Assembly: GCF_000383615.1 (NCBI RefSeq) | Contig: NZ_KB911585.1 | Span: forward strand, 550,805-614,804 | Direction: 5' to 3' | DNA: 64,000 bases | DNA from: Streptomyces canus 299MFChir4.1 | GTDB taxonomy: Bacteria; Actinomycetota; Actinomycetes; Streptomycetales; Streptomycetaceae | Shown here: in pieces, positions 46,942 through 56,711 of the stretch | Layout: every line of letters starts with the position of its first letter | Numbering within the stretch: position 1 is the first letter of the stretch | Position numbers and translations under genes: made by a program | Notes under the pieces: model-generated | What the model was told of the DNA's origin: nothing | Databases searched by the model: none | The model's input: only the letters and a program-made list of their open reading frames with translations

Positions 46942-48387
46942 ATGTCAGCAGCCGAGGGTCCGCTCGTCGTCGGCGTGGACACGTCCACCCAGTCCACCAA
47001 GGCCCTGGTGGTCGACGCGGCCACCGGCCAGGTCGTCGCGCGCGGCCAGGCACCGCACACCGTGTCCTCCGGAGCCGGCCGGGAGAGCGACCCGCGCCAG
47101 TGGTGGGACGCCCTGTCCGAAGCCCTGCGCCAGTGCGGAGACGCCGCGCGCGAGGCCGCCGCGGTGTCGATCGGCGGCCAGCAGCACGGACTGGTCACGC
47201 TGGACGCGCGAGGCGAGCCGGCGCGTCCGGCCCTGCTCTGGAACGACGTCCGCTCGGCGCCGCAGGCCAGGCGCCTGATCGAGGAGCTGGGCGGCCCGAA
47301 GGCGTGGGCGGAGCGGACCGGAAGCGTGCCGGGGGCCTCCTTCACGGTCACGAAGTGGGCCTGGCTCGCCGAGCACGAGCCCGAGGCCCTGCGCGCCACT
47401 AAGGCCGTCCGCCTGCCCCACGACTACCTCACCGAGCGGCTCACCGGGGAGGGCACGACCGACCGCGGCGACGTCTCCGGCACCGGCTGGTGGGCGTCCG
47501 CCACGGAGTCGTACGACAGCGAGATCCTGGCGCACGTGGGCCTCGACCCCGCCCTGCTCCCCCGCGTGGTCCGGCCCGGCGAGGTGGCCGGAACCGTCCG
47601 CGACGGCCACGACCTGCCGTTCTCCAAGGGCACCCTGGTCGCCCCCGGCACCGGTGACAACGCGGCCGCCGCGCTGGGCCTCGGCCTGCGCCCCGGGACG
47701 CCGGTGATGAGCCTCGGCACGTCCGGCACGGTGTACGCGGTGTCGAAGCGGCGCCCCACCGACCCGACCGGCACCGTGGCGGGCTTCGCCGACGCCCACG
47801 GCGACTGGCTGCCGCTGGCCTGCACCCTGAACTGCACGCTGGCCGTCGACCGCGTCGCCGCCCTGCTGGGCCTGGACCGCGAGGCCGTGGAGCCGGTCTC
47901 GGGGGTCACCCTGCTGCCGTACCTCGACGGCGAGCGCACCCCGAACCTGCCGAACGCCTCAGGGCTGCTGCACGGCCTGCGCCACGACACCACCGGCGGC
48001 CAGCTCCTCCAGGCGGCCTACGACGGCGCCGTACAGGCACTGCTCGGGGCGCTGGACCTGGTGCTCGACGAGGACGCGGACCGTTCGACACCGCTGCTGC
48101 TGATCGGCGGCGGCGCCCAGGGCACCGCCTGGCAGCAGACCGTACGACGGCTCTCCGGACGGCCTGTCCAGGTTCCCGAGGCCAAGGAACTGGTCGCCCT
48201 CGGCGCCGCCGCGCAGGCCGCGGGACTGCTGACCGGCGAGGACCCGGGCGCGGTCGCCCGGCGCTGGAACACGGCCGCCGGGCCGGTGCTGGAGGCCGTC
48301 GAGCGGGACGACGAGACGCTGGCCAGGATCGCCGGGGTACTCTCCGACGCGGCGCCGCTGCTGGAGCGGGGGACCTCTGAGAAGTGA
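46942..48387 (+). CDS. xylB: Xylulokinase
   Basis: 481 residues, FGGY sugar kinase that phosphorylates D-xylulose to xylulose 5-phosphate. Motifs: VVGVDTSTQSTKALVVDA (phosphate 1, near residue 12), VSIGGQQHGLVTLDA, LWNDVRSAPQAR, GTGDNAAAALGLG and LLIGGGAQGTAWQQTVRRL (adenosine motif). ATG 46942 follows GGGAGAG by four bases. Followed seven bases later by xylR. Confidence 0.95.
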   Translation: MSAAEGPLVVGVDTSTQSTKALVVDAATGQVVARGQAPHTVSSGAGRESDPRQWWDALSEALRQCGDAAREAAAVSIGGQQHGLVTLDARGEPARPALLWNDVRSAPQARRLIEELGGPKAWAERTGSVPGASFTVTKWAWLAEHEPEALRATKAVRLPHDYLTERLTGEGTTDRGDVSGTGWWASATESYDSEILAHVGLDPALLPRVVRPGEVAGTVRDGHDLPFSKGTLVAPGTGDNAAAALGLGLRPGTPVMSLGTSGTVYAVSKRRPTDPTGTVAGFADAHGDWLPLACTLNCTLAVDRVAALLGLDREAVEPVSGVTLLPYLDGERTPNLPNASGLLHGLRHDTTGGQLLQAAYDGAVQALLGALDLVLDEDADRSTPLLLIGGGAQGTAWQQTVRRLSGRPVQVPEAKELVALGAAAQAAGLLTGEDPGAVARRWNTAAGPVLEAVERDDETLARIAGVLSDAAPLLERGTSEK

Positions 48388-48394
48388 GGGAGGC

Positions 48395-49603
48395 ATGACC
48401 GCACCGCTGCGCGACGCCCACCCGGCGGGCCCCGGGCGCGGCCTGCCCGACACCCAGCAGGGCATGCGCCGCCGCAACCTGGCCCGTGTGATGCACACCG
48501 TGAGTGCCGAGGGACCGCTGTCGCGTGCCGCGGTCGCCTCGCGCATCGGCCTGACCCGGGCCGCGGTGTCGACCCTCGTCGACGAACTCATCCGCTCGGG
48601 GCTCCTGGAGGAGCTCGGCCCCGAGCGTCCCGGCCGGGTGGGCAGGCCGGGTTCCGCGCTCGCCGTGAGCGGGCGCGGGCCCGCCGGAATAGGCGCCGAG
48701 GTCGGCGTGGACCACCTCGCGGTCTGTGCGGTGGATCTGCGGGGGCAGGTGCGCACGCGCTCGGTGCGGCACGGCGCGAACCGGGGCCGCGCCCCCGAGC
48801 CGGTGATCGCCGAACTCACCTCGCTGGTGCGCCGAGTGGTGGCGGAGGCGGAGAGCGAGGGCCTGTGGCCCGCCGGTCTCGCGGTGGCGGTGCCCGGTCT
48901 GGTGGCGCGTGACGCCCGGACCGTCGTCCGCGCCCCGAACCTCGACTGGCACGACACGGACCTGGGCACCCTGCTGCCCGAAGACCTCCCGCTGACCGTG
49001 GGCAACGAGGCCAACTTCGGCGCGCTGGCCGAACTCTGGCTCGGCGACGGCACCCCCCATGACTTCCTGCACGTCTCGGCGGAGATCGGCATCGGCGCGG
49101 CACTGGTCGTGGACGGGCAACTGCTGCGCGGCACCCGAGGTTTCGCGGGTGAGCTCGGCCATGTGCCGGTCCGCCCCGACGGGCCCCGGTGCCCCTGCGG
49201 CGGGCGCGGCTGCCTGGAGCAGTACGCCGGGGAGGAGGCGGTGCTGCGGGCGGCCGGCCTGGAGCCGGGCGAGGACCGGGTCGGACTGCTCGCGCAGCAC
49301 GCGGCGGACGGCGACGAGGCCGTACGGGGCGCCCTGCGCGAGGCCGGACAGGCACTCGGCATCGCGCTGACCGGGGCGGTCAATCTGCTGGACCCCGAAG
49401 CCGTGGTGCTCGGCGGTGCGCTGGCCGGGCTCGCGCCCTGGCTGCTGCCCTCCCTGCGGGACGAGCTGGCCCGGCGCACGGCGGGTCCGGCCTGCCCGGT
49501 GTCCGTGTCCGGCCTGGGTTCGCAGGGACCGCTGCTGGGGGCGGCCCACTCGGTGGTGCGGGCCGTACTGGACGACCCGGCGGTTGTGGGCGAACGGGCC
49601 TGA
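48395..49603 (+). CDS. xylR: ROK family xylose operon repressor
   Basis: 402 residues. N-terminal winged helix GPLSRAAVASRIGLTRAAVS (about 45-64) followed by a ROK sugar-kinase-like domain: GVDHLAVCAVDLRGQVRTRS, GNEANFGALAELW, GIGAALVVDGQLLRGTRGFAGE, and the zinc site PCGGRGCLEQYAG. GGGAGG precedes the ATG. Located right after xylB; the expected role is xylose-responsive repression of xylA and xylB. Symbol by context. Confidence 0.85.
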   Translation: MTAPLRDAHPAGPGRGLPDTQQGMRRRNLARVMHTVSAEGPLSRAAVASRIGLTRAAVSTLVDELIRSGLLEELGPERPGRVGRPGSALAVSGRGPAGIGAEVGVDHLAVCAVDLRGQVRTRSVRHGANRGRAPEPVIAELTSLVRRVVAEAESEGLWPAGLAVAVPGLVARDARTVVRAPNLDWHDTDLGTLLPEDLPLTVGNEANFGALAELWLGDGTPHDFLHVSAEIGIGAALVVDGQLLRGTRGFAGELGHVPVRPDGPRCPCGGRGCLEQYAGEEAVLRAAGLEPGEDRVGLLAQHAADGDEAVRGALREAGQALGIALTGAVNLLDPEAVVLGGALAGLAPWLLPSLRDELARRTAGPACPVSVSGLGSQGPLLGAAHSVVRAVLDDPAVVGERA

Positions 49604-49912
49604 GTGCCCGTCAGCTCACCCGATCGAGTGAGCCGGTTGTCCACATTTCCCACGTTGTCCACCGGAACACCGAGCGTCCCTCTTCCCAACCGGCCGCCGC
49701 CGTACCGTCATTCACGCGAGGCACGCAGATGCCGTGAACGATCGGACTTCGCGAGGTCCTGGTCGTCCGCGACACCAGCCACACCTGCGTGGCAAAGATC
49801 CGTGAGGAACGGCTGTCGGCGCGCGAGACTCACCGCGGAGCGCACGACCGGCGCCGTGAGACCGCGGTGGTCCCGCGTGGCTGACACCGCTGAGACGAAG
49901 GGCACTTGATCC
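49604..49912. other. Intergenic region before the amidase gene
   Basis: 309 bases. A short hairpin GCTCAC..GTGAGC with CGATCG in the middle (49614-49633) may terminate xylR. Two DnaA-box-like 9-mers follow (49637, 49655). A 200-base possible leader to 49912 shows several small stems, but I could not match it to a known riboswitch such as ydaO (c-di-AMP). Confidence 0.45.
49637..49663 (+). promoter_or_regulatory. Two DnaA box-like 9-mers
   Basis: TTGTCCACA (49637-49645) is a perfect Streptomyces-type DnaA box; TTGTCCACC (49655-49663) matches at eight of nine. They are 18 bases apart on the same strand. This could be a DnaA-titration or regulatory site upstream of the amidase, or coincidence. 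Confidence 0.4.
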
Positions 49913-50512
49913 ATGGAACGCACCATGCCGCTGCTCGACAGACGGCGGCTGCTGAAGGGGGCCGTACTGGCCGCCGTACCGTACGCACTGCTTCCCGAGA
50001 CCCGCGCCGGGGCGGCCCCGCAGCCCGTCGACCACCCGCTCGCCGAATGGCAGCCGGCCACGCCGTCCAACTTCACGGCATCGGACCGCCCCTGGTCCTA
50101 CCGGGTGGACCGGGTGGTCGTCCACGTCACCCAGACCACCTACACCGACGCCCTGGACATCTTCCGCAACCCGGCGAAGGCGGTGTCCGCCCATTACGTC
50201 GTGCGATCGGCCGACGGTCACATCGCGCAGTGCGTGCGGGAGGCGGACGTCGCCTGGCATGCCGGGAACTGGGACTACAACACCCGCAGCGTCGGCATCG
50301 AGCACGAGGGCTGGGTGGACAAGCCGGCCTACTTCACCGAAGCCCTCTACCAGGAGTCCGCGAAGCTGGCGGCGGGGATCTGCGGGAGATACGGCATCCC
50401 CAGGGACCGCGCGCACATCATCGGGCACTACGAGGTGCCGGGCGCGGACCACACGGACCCGGGCCCCTACTGGGACTGGGACCGCTACCTGCGCTTGGTC
50501 CAGGCCGTGTGA
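49913..50512 (+). CDS. Secreted N-acetylmuramoyl-L-alanine amidase
   Basis: 199 residues. Tat-like start MPLLDRRRLLKGAVLAAVP, then an Amidase_2 (peptidoglycan recognition) domain. Zinc/catalytic residues: VVVHVTQTTYTD (first His), SVGIEHEGW, and HIIGHYEVPGADHTDPGPYW with the second His and Asp. It cleaves the bond between muramic acid and L-Ala in cell walls. ATG 49913 follows AAGGG by nine bases; ATG 49925 is possible. Confidence 0.88.
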   Translation: MERTMPLLDRRRLLKGAVLAAVPYALLPETRAGAAPQPVDHPLAEWQPATPSNFTASDRPWSYRVDRVVVHVTQTTYTDALDIFRNPAKAVSAHYVVRSADGHIAQCVREADVAWHAGNWDYNTRSVGIEHEGWVDKPAYFTEALYQESAKLAAGICGRYGIPRDRAHIIGHYEVPGADHTDPGPYWDWDRYLRLVQAV

Positions 50513-50574
50513 GCCGCGCATCGTTCTGGTGACGCCGGTCGAAGAGGTTGTTTGCGCGCGCACCGGGAGTGACG

Positions 50575-51891
50575 ATGTTCCCAGCCGCATCGCGTTCCGG
50601 GGAGGCCGAGTTGACCGATCCATGGGTGGCCCTGGAGCCGGGGGCCGACCTTGCCGAGCAGGTCAGGCTGCTGCGGCGGGCGCATGAGACGTTCACCGAG
50701 GCGGGCACGGTGCAGCGGGCGGTGCGCCCGGTGGTGGCCGACTCGTGGCGGCGTTCCGCGCGGGCCGGTGTCGGGCCCGACGGGACGGCGGACGTCGAAC
50801 TCAGCGACGGTGACCTCGGCGCGTATCGGGCCGAGCATCCGCTGGCGCGGGTCATGCCGCTGTTCCGCGAGCTGATGGGCACCTTCGCCTCCGACGGGGA
50901 GCATCTGCTCGCGGTGTGCGACGAACACGGCAGGCTGCTGTGGGTCGAGGGCCACGCGAGGACCCGACGGCAGGCCGAGTGGATGAACTTCGTGCCGGGT
51001 GCGCGGTGGGCGGAGGCCGCCGTCGGGACGAACGCCCCGGGTACGGCGGTCGCGGTGGACCGTCCGGTGCAGGTCTTCGCGGCCGAGCACTTCATCCGCC
51101 GGGTGCAGCCGTGGACCTGCGCGGCGGCACCGGTGCACGATCCGCGGACCGGGCGGGTGCTGGGCGCCGTGGACATCACCGGCGGGGACGGGCTCGCGCA
51201 TCCGCACAGCCTGGGCTTCGTCCAGGCGGTCGCGCGGGCCGCCGAGTCCCAGCTGGCGCTGCTTCTCCCCCACCAGCCGGCCACCGACAGACCTGAGCTG
51301 AGCGCACTGGGCCGGGACGAGGCACTGCTGGTCGCCGGCGGCCGCAGGGTCAGGCTCAGCCGCCGGCACAGCGAGATCCTGGTGCTGCTGTCCCGGCATC
51401 CGGAGGGTCTGACCGGGGACGAGCTGTCGTGCGCGCTGTACGAGGACGAGTCGGTGACGCCGGTGACGCTGCGGGCCGAACTGGCGCGGCTGCGCCGGGT
51501 TCTGGGACCGGGGCTGCTGGCGTCGCGGCCGTACCGGCTGACCGTGCCGGTCGAGTCGGACGTGGCGGTCGTCGAGCGGCGGCTGGAGAGCGGGGCGGTC
51601 GCGGCGGCGGCCACGGGGTACGCCGGCCCGCTGCTGCCGGCCTCGCAGGCTCCAGCGGTGGCGCGGCTCAGACGCCGGGTCGCGGACGGGCTGCGGACGG
51701 CGTTGATCGCCCGCCGGGATCCCGACCTGCTGGCGGACTGGGCACACGCTCCGTGGGGCGAGGACGACGTCGAGGTGTGGCGGGCGCTCGCGGCCGTACG
51801 GCCCACGGCGAGCGTCCGGGCAAGGCTGGCCGCGCTGGAGTCGGAGCTGACCGCGCCGACGGCAACGTGGTTGCAACGTCCGCGCTCCTAG
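50575..51891 (+). CDS. GAF-domain transcriptional regulator
   Basis: 438 residues. The N-terminal 220 residues are GAF-like, matching AcoR-type sensors (VVADSWRRSARAGVGPDGTA; LLAVCDEHGRLLWVEGHART; WAEAAVGTNAPGTAVAVDRP; VLGAVDITGGDGLAHPHSLG). Unlike AcoR, there is no AAA+ or sigma-54 interaction domain. The C-terminal part has a winged-helix feel (LSRRHSEILVLLSRHPEGLT; LARLRRVLGPGLLASRPYRL). ATG 50575 follows GGGAG. It is 56 bases upstream of the aldehyde dehydrogenase and probably activates it. Confidence 0.8.
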   Translation: MFPAASRSGEAELTDPWVALEPGADLAEQVRLLRRAHETFTEAGTVQRAVRPVVADSWRRSARAGVGPDGTADVELSDGDLGAYRAEHPLARVMPLFRELMGTFASDGEHLLAVCDEHGRLLWVEGHARTRRQAEWMNFVPGARWAEAAVGTNAPGTAVAVDRPVQVFAAEHFIRRVQPWTCAAAPVHDPRTGRVLGAVDITGGDGLAHPHSLGFVQAVARAAESQLALLLPHQPATDRPELSALGRDEALLVAGGRRVRLSRRHSEILVLLSRHPEGLTGDELSCALYEDESVTPVTLRAELARLRRVLGPGLLASRPYRLTVPVESDVAVVERRLESGAVAAAATGYAGPLLPASQAPAVARLRRRVADGLRTALIARRDPDLLADWAHAPWGEDDVEVWRALAAVRPTASVRARLAALESELTAPTATWLQRPRS

Positions 51892-51947
51892 CCTCACGCG
51901 CAGAGCCGCCCAACGGCGGGCGGCGCTGCTGAAGGAGGCTGGCCAGC

Positions 51948-53471
51948 ATGACCCGTTACGCGGCACCCGGCACCGAGGGCGCGATCGTCTCCTACCAGGC
52001 GCGCTACGACCACTTCATCGGCGGCGAGTACGTGCCGCCGGCGCGCGGCCAGTACTTCGAGAACCCGTCCCCGGTGAACGGGCAGCCCTTCACCGAGGTC
52101 GCACGGGGCACCGCGGAGGACGTGGAGCGGGCGCTGGACGCCGCGCACGCCGCCGCCCCGGGCTGGGGCCGGACCTCCGTGACCGAGCGGTCCGACATCC
52201 TGCTGAAGATCGCCGACCGCATGGAGGCGAACCTGGAGCAGCTGGCCGTCGCGGAGAGCTGGGAGAACGGCAAACCGGTGCGCGAGACGCTGGCGGCCGA
52301 CATCCCCCTGGCCATCGACCACTTCCGGTACTTCGCGGGGGCGATCCGCGCGCAGGAGGGTTCGCTCGGCGAGCTCGACGACGACACGGTGGCGTACCAC
52401 TTCCACGAGCCGCTCGGTGTCGTCGCGCAGATCATCCCGTGGAACTTCCCGATCCTGATGGCGGTGTGGAAGCTGGCCCCGGCCCTCGCGGCGGGCAACG
52501 CGGTCGTCATCAAGCCCGCCGAGCAGACCCCGGCCTCCCTCCACTACTGGATGAGCCTGATCGCGGATCTGCTGCCGCCGGGCGTGGTGAACATCGTCAA
52601 CGGCTTCGGGGTGGAGGCCGGAAAGCCGCTCGCGTCCAGCCCGCGGGTGGCCAAGGTGGCGTTCACCGGCGAGACCACCACGGGGCGGCTGATCATGCAG
52701 TACGCCTCGGAGAACATCAAGCCGGTCACCCTCGAACTGGGCGGCAAGTCGCCGAACATCTTCTTCGACGATGTCTGGGCGCGGGACGACGACTTCCGCG
52801 ACAAGGCGCTCGAAGGGTTCACGATGTTCGCCCTCAACCAGGGCGAGGTCTGCACCTGCCCGTCCCGGGCCCTGATCCAGCGCGGCAACTACGCCGAGTT
52901 CCTCCAGGCGGCCGTCGCCCGCACCGAGCTCATCAAGCCGGGCCATCCCCTGGACACCGACACGATGATCGGCGCCCAGGCCTCCAACGACCAGCTGGAG
53001 AAGATCCTCTCCTACCTGGACGTCGGCCGTCAGGAGGGCGCGAAGGTCTTGACCGGCGGCGAACGCATCGATTGCGACGGCGAGTTGAAGGGCGGCTACT
53101 ACGTCCAGCCGACGATCTTCGAGGGCGACAACCGTATGCGGATCTTCCAGGAGGAGATCTTCGGGCCCGTCGTCTCGGTGACGTCCTTCGACGACTTCGA
53201 CGACGCCCTGAAGATCGCCAACGACACGCTGTACGGCCTCGGCGCGGGCGTGTGGACCCGGGACATGAACACGGCGTACCGGGCGGGCCGGGCGATCCAG
53301 GCGGGCCGCGTCTGGACCAACTGCTACCACGCGTACCCGGCGCACGCCGCGTTCGGCGGGTACAAGCAGTCGGGGATCGGGAGGGAGACGCACAAGATGA
53401 TGCTTGAGCACTACCAGCAGACGAAGAACCTTCTTGTTTCGTACAGCCCGAAGAAACTCGGCTTCTTCTAG
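51948..53471 (+). CDS. NAD+-dependent aldehyde dehydrogenase (acetaldehyde type)
   Basis: 507 residues. Motifs: [20 protein letters not shown] (substrate region), [15 protein letters not shown] (NAD binding), [12 protein letters not shown] (catalytic Glu), [18 protein letters not shown] (catalytic Cys in EVCTCPSR) and the C-terminal [20 protein letters not shown]. The EVCTCPSR variant is typical of ExaC/AldB-type enzymes that oxidise acetaldehyde. GGAGG precedes the ATG by nine bases. Confidence 0.92.
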   Translation: MTRYAAPGTEGAIVSYQARYDHFIGGEYVPPARGQYFENPSPVNGQPFTEVARGTAEDVERALDAAHAAAPGWGRTSVTERSDILLKIADRMEANLEQLAVAESWENGKPVRETLAADIPLAIDHFRYFAGAIRAQEGSLGELDDDTVAYHFHEPLGVVAQIIPWNFPILMAVWKLAPALAAGNAVVIKPAEQTPASLHYWMSLIADLLPPGVVNIVNGFGVEAGKPLASSPRVAKVAFTGETTTGRLIMQYASENIKPVTLELGGKSPNIFFDDVWARDDDFRDKALEGFTMFALNQGEVCTCPSRALIQRGNYAEFLQAAVARTELIKPGHPLDTDTMIGAQASNDQLEKILSYLDVGRQEGAKVLTGGERIDCDGELKGGYYVQPTIFEGDNRMRIFQEEIFGPVVSVTSFDDFDDALKIANDTLYGLGAGVWTRDMNTAYRAGRAIQAGRVWTNCYHAYPAHAAFGGYKQSGIGRETHKMMLEHYQQTKNLLVSYSPKKLGFF

Positions 53472-53486
53472 AGCCTGAAGTCGGTT

Positions 53487-53513
53487 GCCTGGAGCCTTCG
53501 TTACGCTCCAGGC
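53487..53513 (+). terminator. Hairpin after aldehyde dehydrogenase
   Basis: GCCTGGAGC and GCTCCAGGC form a perfect 9-base stem with a nine-base loop, 15 bases after the stop codon. Probable terminator of the GAF regulator/aldehyde dehydrogenase transcript. Confidence 0.7.
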
Positions 53514-53646
53514 GTGCACGAAGCCTGGGCGTCGGGGCGCTCAGCGCTCCGACGCCCCCGGCCGCCTGCGGACCCGAGGAGCTGAACGTGACCGGCCTCG
53601 ACGCCTCACCGACGTGCTCGACTATCCGCACGGAGTCGGCGCCCAC

Positions 53647-53691
53647 CTGCCAAGTCTCCGGAGGCCGTTGGGGGGTCCGGAGACTTGGCAG
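53647..53691. terminator. Strong hairpin between aldehyde dehydrogenase and GNAT genes
   Basis: CTGCCAAGTCTCCGGA (53647-53662) and its perfect complement (53676-53691) with a 13-base loop. It lies seven bases past the stop codon of the minus-strand GNAT gene and is its likely terminator; read from the other side it backs up the terminator at 53487. Confidence 0.8.
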
Positions 53692-53697
53692 ATGGGT

Positions 53698-54648
53698 TCA
53701 GTCCCAGACCAGATTGAGGGAGCTCTCGAAGTTGACGTATCCGGCGCGGGCGAAGGACTTCGCCATGGGGACGTTGCCGAGGTCCGTCGATGCCCTGATC
53801 CGGTCGACGCCCTCGGCGGCCAGGATGCGGGTGCCCTCGGCGAGGATCTCGTCGATGTAGCCGTTGCCGCGGTGTGCGGGCAGGACACCGATGTACGCGA
53901 TGATCGGGTGGTAGCTGTTGCGGGCCGGGACCACGAAGCCCACCGGAGCGCCTCCGCCAGGGAGTTCGGCGATGCGCCACCACTCGTGCGGGCTCTTGAA
54001 CCCGGCGAACTCTCCGTCGTAGTGCCGTTCCGCCGCTTCGCGCGGGCTCAGTCCGGATGCCAGGTCCGCCTGGCTGTTGGCGTCGAGAGTCCCCTCCATG
54101 ACCGGGGTCATCAGGGCGAGGAGGTCCTCACGGTGGGCCACCGGGCGGAAGACGAGACGCCCCCTGGGCTCCGGGAGCAGGGAGGACGGGGTCCACTGCA
54201 GCCGCAGCCGCTCGGCCAGCAACCGTGCTCCGGTGCTCTCCAGTACGCGCGTGCGGGATTCGACCACCTCGCGCGCCGCGGGGTCCTCGTGCCAGTCGGG
54301 CGGGACGAAGCGGCCGTATTCAGGCAGCTTCGCGCCCGCCGGGAAGACGGTCGCCGTCGCCGTCTCGAACAGCCGCAGGCCGATCTCGTCGCGGTCTGCC
54401 CTGGGCAGCGTGTCGTCGATGTCGAAGAAGTCGAACTTCAGCGGGACGTCACCGCCCGGGGCCGTCCACCAGGCGAGCCGGGCGAGGAGAAGGTCGCCGT
54501 CCAGGGCCACCCATGACCACTCGGGGCGGCGGCAGCCGACGGCGAAGTCCTCGGTCAGTTCGTGGTCGAGGACGTAGGAGAGCCGGCAGAAGAGATCGAT
54601 CTCCTCGGGGCCGGTCAGAGGTCGGTAGCTCACCGATGTCAGTTGCAA
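53698..54648 (-). CDS. GNAT-family N-acetyltransferase (two-domain)
   Basis: 316 residues. The N-terminal half (residues 1-150) reads like a weak GNAT repeat; the C-terminal half has the acetyl-CoA site IIAYIGVLPAHRGNGYIDEI and LAAEGVDRIRASTDLGNVP, ending KSFARAGYVNFESSL. The long two-domain layout recalls Mycobacterium-type mycothiol or Eis-like acetyltransferases, but substrate is unknown. The TTG start at 54648 has AGGAG five bases before it. Lies downstream of the vat-vgb-yciI operon in the same direction. Confidence 0.8.
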   Translation of the reverse strand: MQLTSVSYRPLTGPEEIDLFCRLSYVLDHELTEDFAVGCRRPEWSWVALDGDLLLARLAWWTAPGGDVPLKFDFFDIDDTLPRADRDEIGLRLFETATATVFPAGAKLPEYGRFVPPDWHEDPAAREVVESRTRVLESTGARLLAERLRLQWTPSSLLPEPRGRLVFRPVAHREDLLALMTPVMEGTLDANSQADLASGLSPREAAERHYDGEFAGFKSPHEWWRIAELPGGGAPVGFVVPARNSYHPIIAYIGVLPAHRGNGYIDEILAEGTRILAAEGVDRIRASTDLGNVPMAKSFARAGYVNFESSLNLVWD

Positions 54649-54748
54649 GTCAACTCCTGTGAAGGGATGCAGCGCTCCGGGCCCGGTATGGCGTGCTGGT
54701 CAGACACGCGGGGTGTCCGGGCAGCGGGCGTCGCGGACCGCATGACGC

Positions 54749-55096
54749 TCAGGCCGATTCGAGGATCGGGCGAATTTCGAGCGCCTCCGGGGTGGGGAAG
54801 CCGCGGGCCAGCTCGATGGCCTCGGCGTGGTCGGCAACTTCCAGTACGATCCAGCCTCCGAGGGTCTCCTCGCCGCTGTGCACGGGCCCCTCGGTCACCG
54901 CTGCGGACCCGTCCGCCGTCTTGCGCACGGTGACGGGGCCCCGGTGCTCGGTGTCGAGGGCGTCTCCTCCCGCCAGCTTGCCCGCTGCCGCGAGTTCGCC
55001 GATCCAGGTCTCGTACGCCTGCCGGTAGCCGGCGCGGTCGGCCTGGATCCGGGCGCGTGACGCATGCGTCTCGAAGATCACGAGAGCGTATTTCAT
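54749..55096 (-). CDS. YciI-like/DGPF domain protein
   Basis: 115 residues, PF03795-like ferredoxin fold: [60 protein letters not shown] and IELARGFPTPEALEIRPI. Its ATG overlaps the Vgb stop (ATGA), so it is translated with the resistance operon. YciI proteins often sit beside other enzymes with unknown role. GAGGAA lies six bases upstream. Confidence 0.82.
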   Translation of the reverse strand: MKYALVIFETHASRARIQADRAGYRQAYETWIGELAAAGKLAGGDALDTEHRGPVTVRKTADGSAAVTEGPVHSGEETLGGWIVLEVADHAEAIELARGFPTPEALEIRPILESA

Positions 55097-56037
55097 GAGG
55101 CGTTCCTCTGTTCGGTGTTCTTGGTGGTGGTGGCTCTGGTGGTGGCTCTGGTGGTGGCCGGTTTGATGCGGGCCAGTGCGCCTGTCTCCAAGGCCGTCCA
55201 CAGGGCGCCGTCCGGGCCCACTGTGATCCCGTGCGGCTCGGAGGCCGGGATGGGCAGGTCATGGACGGCGACCGTGCCGTCCGAGGTGACCGAGCCGACG
55301 CGGTTGCCGCTCCACTCGGTGAACCACGCCGCGCCGTCGGCGTCGGTGGTGACGGCGTGCGGCCGGGCAGAACGGTCGGGCAGCGGGTACTCGGTGATCC
55401 GGCCGCCGGGTGCCATCCGGCCGATCTGACCGGCCGCGAACTCGGTGAACCAGACACTTCCGTCCGGGCCCACGGCGATACCCACCGGCGCGGCCGCCTC
55501 GGTGGGGAGCGCGTGGACCGTGATGCGGCCGTCCATGCCGATACGGCCGATGGCGTTGGCCTGATTCATCGTGAACCACATCGCGTCCCCGGCCGCGGCG
55601 ATAGCGGAGGGGAACGCGCCGGTGCGTGGCAGCGGGTACTCCGTGGCCGTTCCGTCGGTGGTGAGGCGGCCGATGCGGTCGGCGGCCGCCTCGGTGAACC
55701 ACAGCGCGCCGTCCGGCCCTGCGGCGATGCCGAAAGGCCCGCATTCCGCGGTCGGCGGCGTGAACGCGGTCACCCGGCCGGCCGTCGTGATCCGCCCGAC
55801 CCGGTGCGCCCGGTACTCCGTGAACCACAGCGCGCCGTCCGGCCCGTTGCTGATGACCGTCGGGCCGCTGTCCGGGGCGAGTCGATGACTGGTCGGCTCC
55901 TGTCCCGGGACGAGCCGGCCGATCCTGCCGCTGTGCACCATGGTGAACCACAGCGCGTCGTCCGGGCCTGTGGTGATCGCGTACGGGCCGCTGTCGCGAC
56001 CGGACACCGCGTACTCCTCGATGGCCGGGGGCGTCAC
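55093..56037 (-). CDS. vgb: Virginiamycin B lyase (streptogramin B resistance)
   Basis: 314-residue seven-bladed beta-propeller lyase. It linearises streptogramin B (type B virginiamycin/quinupristin) by C-O elimination with Mg2+. Blades repeat as [16 protein letters not shown]; the catalytic region includes [16 protein letters not shown] and [15 protein letters not shown] plus a following Glu ([10 protein letters not shown]), corresponding to the His/His/Glu of staphylococcal Vgb. The GTG at 56037 overlaps the vat stop by four bases (GTGA), and it lies directly after vat. Confidence 0.9.
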   Translation of the reverse strand: MTPPAIEEYAVSGRDSGPYAITTGPDDALWFTMVHSGRIGRLVPGQEPTSHRLAPDSGPTVISNGPDGALWFTEYRAHRVGRITTAGRVTAFTPPTAECGPFGIAAGPDGALWFTEAAADRIGRLTTDGTATEYPLPRTGAFPSAIAAAGDAMWFTMNQANAIGRIGMDGRITVHALPTEAAAPVGIAVGPDGSVWFTEFAAGQIGRMAPGGRITEYPLPDRSARPHAVTTDADGAAWFTEWSGNRVGSVTSDGTVAVHDLPIPASEPHGITVGPDGALWTALETGALARIKPATTRATTRATTTKNTEQRNAS

Positions 56038-56711
56038 CGCTGCCCCAGACCTTCGGCAGTGGCGATGCGCTCGATGTCCTGCGGGGATCCGGCCATGATG
56101 GTGCGGGCGTGCGCGGTCACCAGCTCGACCGGCCAGTCCCACCAAGCTGCCCGTGTGAGCCGTTCGATGCCGCTGTCGTCGAAGCGCTGTCTGATGGTCC
56201 GGGCCGGGTTCCCGCCCACGATGGTGTACGGCGGCACGTCGACGGTGACCACCGCTCCGGCCGCGATCACCGCACCGTCGCCGATCCGCACCCCCGGCAT
56301 CACGGTGACTCCGTATCCGAACCACACGTCGTTGCCGACCACAGTGTCCCCGCGGCTGGGCATGCCGGTGACGAGGTCGAGGGTCTGCTCGGCCCACTCG
56401 CCGCCGAACATGGTGAAGGGGAAGGTGGACACCCCCATCGACGGATGGTCCGCGCCCGCCATCAGGAACCGGGTGCCCGTGGCGATCGCGCAGTACTTGC
56501 CGATGGTCAGCCGTTCCGGACCGTAGGCGTACAGCACATTTCGCTGCGCGAAGTCGGTCGCCCCTTCGGGGTCGTCGTAGTAGGTGAAGTCACCTGCCAC
56601 GACGTTGGTCCCGGCGACCAGTGGCTTGAGGAAGACGACCCGCTCGTGGGCAGGCAGTGGATGGATGGTGGCCGGGTCAGGTGCCTGGGCGGCGCTCGGG
56701 TCAGATGTCAC
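56034..56711 (-). CDS. vat: Vat-family streptogramin A O-acetyltransferase
   Basis: 225 residues, left-handed beta-helix acetyltransferase. Key features: [15 protein letters not shown] near residue 40, [20 protein letters not shown] with the catalytic His (ADHP corresponds to NHR in VatD), [11 protein letters not shown], then hexapeptide repeats [20 protein letters not shown] and [20 protein letters not shown]. It acetylates the hydroxyl of streptogramin A (virginiamycin M), inactivating it. GTG start with GGAGAG nine bases upstream. First gene of the vat-vgb-yciI operon. Confidence 0.9.
   Translation of the reverse strand: MTSDPSAAQAPDPATIHPLPAHERVVFLKPLVAGTNVVAGDFTYYDDPEGATDFAQRNVLYAYGPERLTIGKYCAIATGTRFLMAGADHPSMGVSTFPFTMFGGEWAEQTLDLVTGMPSRGDTVVGNDVWFGYGVTVMPGVRIGDGAVIAAGAVVTVDVPPYTIVGGNPARTIRQRFDDSGIERLTRAAWWDWPVELVTAHARTIMAGSPQDIERIATAEGLGQR

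Noticed and set aside
49604..49912. c-di-AMP (ydaO) riboswitch upstream of the amidase
   Set aside because: Streptomyces wall hydrolase genes often carry one, but its conserved core sequences were not found here.
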